In this document: positions 60,165 through 64,000 of the stretch, in pieces
Layout: the number at the start of each line of letters is the position of its first letter
How positions within the stretch are numbered: the first letter of the stretch is position 1
Assembly (NCBI GenBank): GCA_946479285.1
Contig: CAMLFH010000022.1
Coordinates: forward strand, 6,489 to 70,488
Source: an uncultured Flavobacteriales bacterium
Lineage (GTDB): Bacteria; Bacteroidota; Bacteroidia; Flavobacteriales; Crocinitomicaceae
Direction of reading: 5' to 3'
Length of the DNA stretch: 64,000 bases
Program-made: the position numbers and the translations under genes
The notes under the pieces: model-generated
The model's database searches: none
Told to the model about the DNA's origin: nothing
What the model saw: only the letters and a program-made list of their open reading frames with translations

Positions 60165-61953
60165 ATTCCTGGTCCAGCTTTTTTGTTTTGAATTCCCGGA
60201 GATTTAATTTGTTGATCCGTGAACGGATTGCACCACTGGTTCTGCCAAAGTGTGACGACAATTCTTTGATTTTCGTGCCCTTGATAAATAATTGGGAAAG
60301 CTCCATGTCAACATCCTCTGTCCATGGTTTGTAAGCATCGCAATGCCTGGTTCGGAATTCTTCTACGGAATAGCTTTTGGAAGGAGCCAACTCAAAATCG
60401 GTTGTTTCCTCCTCAATTGGAGTTTCTTCTTCGGTTTTCAGCAGGTGAATGGTATCTGAATTTTCAACCACTTGAAAAGAGGTGGGGATGAATTTGGATG
60501 GAATGGATAATTTGTTTTTGGTGCGCGTAATGGCCACATACAACAAGTTAATTTCCTCATTGAGTTTGGTCGTACTCAGCTTAGCTTTTCTAAGATCGCT
60601 GACAGTTTTTTGAACCTTCTCTTCTGTTATAAAATCAGGAGCTAATTCGATGGAATCATATTCCATTCCCTTGCATCTATGAACGGTTGAAAAGATCATT
60701 TCGGCCTGATCTTTATTGTCATTGCCAAGATGTTTGTTCTTAATCGACCTAAGAATGTCCGGAATTTCGTTTTCATATTTTTTCACAATCTCTACCATCA
60801 TAGCCAGTTCGAGGTCTTCTGTTTTAGAAATATAATCTTCCAGTTCATTCATGGATTGCATTTCCCGGATGAGTTTATCCCGGATCAATTTGCGTTTATT
60901 GTTGAAGAGATTCAAAACATCGTAAAGAGATGCACCGTCTTCTGCGTAGGTATAGGAATTGAAATTTCCCTCGAAATAAATGTCATGGACGTTTTCGTTT
61001 TCTGTCACAAACTCAATGGCTTTTAAGAGCAATCCAAGGTTTGTACGCGCAATGATTGCTTTTGATTTGACTTCTTTATTTTTGCCGCTGCCTACTATGC
61101 TGAGGTTTTTAGGAGCCTCCAGGAAACTCTTCCAATTTAGAACAGCAATTGCAAGACTTGCGATTTCTTCATTAAAGCGAAAACTGGTAGAAAGAAAATG
61201 GGTTTCATAATCCGCTTTCTCCAAAGAGTTGACGGCAAAACGCCAACTGTAAATTTGCTGATGCGTGTCGCCTACAATGACTTTTGTTGCTTCCTGTTTA
61301 AAGAAAACGTCCAGCATGGCAGCCGAGGCATCCTGACCTTCATCGAAAAGAATATAGTTGTAAGCTAGTTTTGGATTGGATAACTGAAACTTCTTCAGGT
61401 AAAAATCATGCGTAATCTCCATTTTTGCATGCTCCATTTTTTGAAAAAGGTCAATAGTTTTATCCCGGATGTACGAATAATGCATCTTGACGAATTTTTT
61501 GGCTTTATGATCATTGACTATTTCCAGGTAGTCTAAATCGGCAATGAATCGTTTATCGCTATTGCAGAAATAGGAAAAGAACTTTTTGACATGATTAGCC
61601 AATATAAATTCGGAGTGTTTTTCGCCATCGCCTCTTATTTCAAGAATCTCCGCAAGTTCATGGATTTTATAACCCAACCCGTTGATTCGATAGGGACCAT
61701 TCATAACGACATGCCTGTAAGCCAATGAGTGCGCCGTTTCAACGGTAACATTCTTTAAGCCTTGCTGGAGAAATCGTTTTTTTGCATCCAGTTTCACAGA
61801 TTTGTTAAAAGCCAAATAGAGAATCTGGTGTTCCGGTGAGCGGGTTTTTGCATATGCGATTAAGGTGCTTGTTTTTCCGGATCCGGCAACTGCGTTAATT
61901 TTTAAATTACCGGATTGATTCAGGATTTTCTCCTGTTCTGAAGTTAATTTCAT
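60163..61953 (-). CDS. UvrD/Rep-like superfamily 1 helicase with extra C-terminal HTH-like region
   Basis: From Met at 61953 (MKLTSEQEKILNQSGNLKIN) the 596-residue protein has Walker A AVAGSGKTSTLIAY, motif Ia LYLAFNKSVKLDAK, Walker B YILFDEGQDASAAML, VVGDTHQQIYSWRFAV-type motif III and the C-terminal VHRCKGMEYDSIEL and LYVAITRTKNKL. The last ~65 residues (PWTEDVDMELSQLFIKGTKI followed by KELSSHFGRTSGAIRSRINKL) form a Myb/SANT-like helix-turn-helix. It unwinds DNA in repair. A frame opening 36 codons upstream is not needed. Confidence 0.85.
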   Translation of the reverse strand: MKLTSEQEKILNQSGNLKINAVAGSGKTSTLIAYAKTRSPEHQILYLAFNKSVKLDAKKRFLQQGLKNVTVETAHSLAYRHVVMNGPYRINGLGYKIHELAEILEIRGDGEKHSEFILANHVKKFFSYFCNSDKRFIADLDYLEIVNDHKAKKFVKMHYSYIRDKTIDLFQKMEHAKMEITHDFYLKKFQLSNPKLAYNYILFDEGQDASAAMLDVFFKQEATKVIVGDTHQQIYSWRFAVNSLEKADYETHFLSTSFRFNEEIASLAIAVLNWKSFLEAPKNLSIVGSGKNKEVKSKAIIARTNLGLLLKAIEFVTENENVHDIYFEGNFNSYTYAEDGASLYDVLNLFNNKRKLIRDKLIREMQSMNELEDYISKTEDLELAMMVEIVKKYENEIPDILRSIKNKHLGNDNKDQAEMIFSTVHRCKGMEYDSIELAPDFITEEKVQKTVSDLRKAKLSTTKLNEEINLLYVAITRTKNKLSIPSKFIPTSFQVVENSDTIHLLKTEEETPIEEETTDFELAPSKSYSVEEFRTRHCDAYKPWTEDVDMELSQLFIKGTKIKELSSHFGRTSGAIRSRINKLNLREFKTKKLDQE

Positions 61954-62098
61954 AAAGTGAATAGTTGAAAATTTAGTTATTCGGTAGTTCAGATCAATCA
62001 AAAAATGATGATTGACAGACCTTTCCTTATTTAAGTTCAGGAATATTTTGGAAAAAATCAAGCTTTATTAAAATCAATTCGGCATTCGCGATTGACAA

Positions 62099-62112
62099 TT
62101 AGCAATTGCTAA
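62099..62112. promoter_or_regulatory. perfect palindrome TTAGCAATTGCTAA upstream of cysS
   Basis: A 14-base perfect dyad, 47 bases before the cysS ATG and just upstream of the TATCTTCG box at 62121-62128. It is one base different from the dyad at 43946-43960. It could be an operator or part of the promoter region. Confidence 0.35.
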
Positions 62113-62120
62113 ATTCTCTC

Positions 62121-62128
62121 TATCTTCG
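62121..62128 (+). promoter_or_regulatory. candidate -7 box of cysS
   Basis: TATCTTCG has one mismatch to TAnnTTTG and lies 31 bases before the ATG at 62159. Confidence 0.3.
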
Positions 62129-62158
62129 TGCCTAGAATTTTCAAAACAATAGAATCGC

Positions 62159-63628
62159 ATGAGCACACATTCCAAACTTCAGATTTATAATAGCCTTTCT
62201 GGCGAAAAAGAAGTCTTTAAACCCATTATTGATGGAAAAGTTGGAATGTACGTTTGTGGGCCAACTTTGTACAGCGAGCCGCACATGGGCAACATGCGTA
62301 CCTTCATCAATTTTGATTTGATTTATCGCTATTTGATGTATACCGGTTACCAGGTAAAGTATGTACGAAACATTACGGATGCCGGGCACATCACCAATTC
62401 GGCAGGTGAAGCGGTTGATTCTATTGGAAAAGCCGCACGTGTTGAGCAGGTGCAATCTTTGGAGATCGTTTACAAATACAATGTCAAATTCCAGGATTTG
62501 CAGCGCATTTACAACCTGCTTCCACCATCTATCGAGCCAACAGCAACCGGACACATCCAGGAACAAATTGAGGTGATTGAGAAAATCATTGAAAACGGAT
62601 TTGCTTACGAAGTAAATGGTTCCGTGTATTTTGATGTACGAGCTTACAGCGAAAAATTCGAATATGGGATCCTGAGTGGTCGAAAAGTAGATGAATTGGC
62701 GGAAGAGACACGTGATTTGAATGCACAGGACGAAAAGCGCTTCTTTGCTGATTTCGCTCTTTGGAAAAAGGCCAATCCGGATGATATGCAGATTTGGCGT
62801 TCTCCATGGGGAGATGGAAATCCGGGCTGGCATATAGAATGTACTGCCATGAGCACCAAATATTTGGGAGATCAATTCGATATTCACGGTGGTGGACTGG
62901 ATTTGAAATTCCCGCACCATGAAGACGAGATTGCACAAAGCTGCGGTTCGGTTGGAGTTTCTCCTGCAAATTACTGGATGCATGCCAACATGTTGAATGT
63001 AAACGGGCAGAAGATGTCGAAATCACTCGGGAATTATTTCTTACCACAGGAAATTGTGGACGGAACGACAGAAGTTTTTGACAGGCCGTATTCGCCTCAG
63101 GTGATCCGTTTCTGCATGATGCAGGCGCATTACCGCAGCACTCTTGACTTTACTCCGGATTCATTGAATGCCGCTGAAAAAGGATTCACACGTTTGTCTG
63201 AAGCTTATGAAAAGTTGGGTTCTTTGGAACCGAAAGCAGAATCTTCGCAAGATGTTCAGGCATTGGTTGATTCGTTGTACAAAGCGATGAACGACGATTT
63301 CTCTGCGCCTATGCTGGTTGCCGGTTTGTTTGAAGCTGTGAAATACATCAATACTGTTTCGGAAGGAAAAGCAACGATTACAGCCGCCGATTTGCAATTG
63401 CTCACCAAAGAATTCACCGGATTTGTATTCGATGTCCTTGGATTGACGATCGAGAAAGCATCTTCGGATAGCGCTTTGACTACCGTTATGGATTTGGTAC
63501 TGGACATGCGCAAAGATGCCCGTGAAAATAAAGATTGGAGCACATCAGATAAAATCAGGGATCGTTTGGCAGAAGCCGGAATTGTGGTCAAAGACGGTAA
63601 AGACGGTGTAACCTGGACGGTGAAATAG
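62159..63628 (+). CDS. cysS: cysteinyl-tRNA synthetase
   Basis: CysS charges tRNA(Cys). The 489 residues have YVCGPTLYSEPHMGNMRTFI (zinc Cys and HIGH-like loop), WHIECTAMSTKYLGDQFDIH, and HHEDEIAQSCG for zinc. KMSKSLGNYFLP is the KMSKS loop. The C-terminal anticodon-binding helical part follows (ARENKDWSTSDKIRDRLAEAGIVVKDGKDG). Normal length and domain order. Confidence 0.97.
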   Translation: MSTHSKLQIYNSLSGEKEVFKPIIDGKVGMYVCGPTLYSEPHMGNMRTFINFDLIYRYLMYTGYQVKYVRNITDAGHITNSAGEAVDSIGKAARVEQVQSLEIVYKYNVKFQDLQRIYNLLPPSIEPTATGHIQEQIEVIEKIIENGFAYEVNGSVYFDVRAYSEKFEYGILSGRKVDELAEETRDLNAQDEKRFFADFALWKKANPDDMQIWRSPWGDGNPGWHIECTAMSTKYLGDQFDIHGGGLDLKFPHHEDEIAQSCGSVGVSPANYWMHANMLNVNGQKMSKSLGNYFLPQEIVDGTTEVFDRPYSPQVIRFCMMQAHYRSTLDFTPDSLNAAEKGFTRLSEAYEKLGSLEPKAESSQDVQALVDSLYKAMNDDFSAPMLVAGLFEAVKYINTVSEGKATITAADLQLLTKEFTGFVFDVLGLTIEKASSDSALTTVMDLVLDMRKDARENKDWSTSDKIRDRLAEAGIVVKDGKDGVTWTVK

Positions 63629-63642
63629 TGTATTTGTTTCTC

Positions 63643-63703
63643 TCCGCCGCGGCGGAAGATTAAGAGGGGTGGCCATCCCCCTTTGTCCCCCTTCTAAGGG
63701 GGA
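63643..63703. repeat. GC-rich palindromes between cysS and rnpA
   Basis: TCCGCCGCGGCGGA (63643-63656) is a perfect palindrome. TCCCCCTT-CT-AAGGGGGA (63686-63703) is a perfect 8-pair hairpin, and GGGGTGG...CCATCCCC lies between. No T-run follows, so these look more like a dispersed repeat than a simple terminator. Confidence 0.5.
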
Positions 63704-63730
63704 GATTGGTTGAGCCCTCCAAGTAAAAAT

Positions 63731-64000
63731 ATGAGTGAGAACTTTGGAAAAGCATACAAACTCTGCAGTCGAAAAACAATCGGCCGTCTCTTCAAGGAGG
63801 GAAAGCAGCTGCGTGCATATCCCTTATCAATTTCCTACCTGGAAGTGGACAATAGCGAAAAAGTACCTTTCCAGGTGGTGATTTCCGCCCCGAAACGCCA
63901 ATTTAAGCGTGCTCATGACCGGAATTATGTGAAGCGCCTGGTCAAGGAAGTGCTGCGAAAAGAAAAACAGCCTTTAGAAGAACTTTTAATTTCCTCTGGA
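63731..64000 (+). CDS. rnpA: ribonuclease P protein component (5' part, cut by the window end)
   Basis: The 90 visible residues start MSENFGKAYKLCSRKTIGRL, then FKEGKQLRAYPLSISYLEVD and FQVVISAPKRQFKRAHDRNY followed by VKRLVKEVLRK. The RNR motif (KRAHDRNYVKRLVKE) that binds RNase P RNA identifies it. The gene is complete at the start but runs off the end of the window, so its stop is not seen. Confidence 0.93.
   Translation, partial: MSENFGKAYKLCSRKTIGRLFKEGKQLRAYPLSISYLEVDNSEKVPFQVVISAPKRQFKRAHDRNYVKRLVKEVLRKEKQPLEELLISSG

Overview
The window looks like a chromosomal segment of a member of the Bacteroidota, most likely a flavobacterium-like organism (Fluviicola/Crocinitomicaceae would fit, but I cannot prove the genus from one window). 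The reasons are type IX secretion C-terminal sorting domains, start codons with no consistent Shine-Dalgarno sequence, promoter -7 boxes of the TAnnTTTG type, and a flexirubin pigment cluster.

Region 1 (1-21.6 kb) is mostly housekeeping. It holds a large secreted CHU_C-type protein, a decayed fragment and two outer-membrane-like proteins, pgk, a UbiA-like membrane protein, two LPS-type glycosyltransferases, a LysM lytic transglycosylase, gatA, an unlisted small tatA, recJ, an acyl-CoA carboxylase beta subunit, the haem genes hemA-hemC-hemD and a fatty acid hydroxylase.

Region 2 (21.7-56 kb) is a flexirubin-type aryl polyene/dialkylresorcinol cluster in several transcription units. Unit A (leftward, 29.7 to 21.7 kb) has darA, darB, two accessory genes, an ABC exporter, an ACP, a ketosynthase and a chain-length-factor-like protein, and probably makes the dialkylresorcinol half. 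Unit B (leftward, 43.8 to 31.5 kb) has a methyltransferase, a tyrosine ammonia-lyase, a ketoreductase, three ketosynthases, a chain-length factor, two ACPs, two hotdog dehydratase-like proteins, a thioesterase, an acyltransferase, a LolA-like protein and a deacetylase. It probably makes the aryl polyene half from tyrosine-derived coumarate. Unit C (rightward, 44.0 to 52.2 kb) has two CrtI-like oxidoreductases, a three-domain MMPL exporter/acyltransferase/methyltransferase and a halogenase-like flavoprotein. Unit D has a CoA ligase, a C45 hydrolase and, divergently, the 4'-phosphopantetheinyl transferase that should arm the ACPs. A GT2-DUF2062 protein is divergent from darA.

Region 3 (56-64 kb) holds two tandem small lipoproteins, a T9SS substrate, a 2-hydroxyacid dehydrogenase, a three-gene envelope-stress-like set (YtxH, holin-like, small hypothetical), an Lrp/AsnC regulator, a candidate small RNA, a UvrD-like helicase with an extra C-terminal helix-turn-helix segment, cysS, and the 5' part of rnpA running off the end.

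The least explained structure is non-coding. Two intergenic spots inside the pigment cluster carry a composite inverted repeat whose hairpins keep the same 9-base loop (CCTACCGGT) while their stems vary. One of these hairpins appears to be split by a 247 bp element with about 25 bp inverted ends and a 9 bp target duplication, which is a MITE-like insertion.
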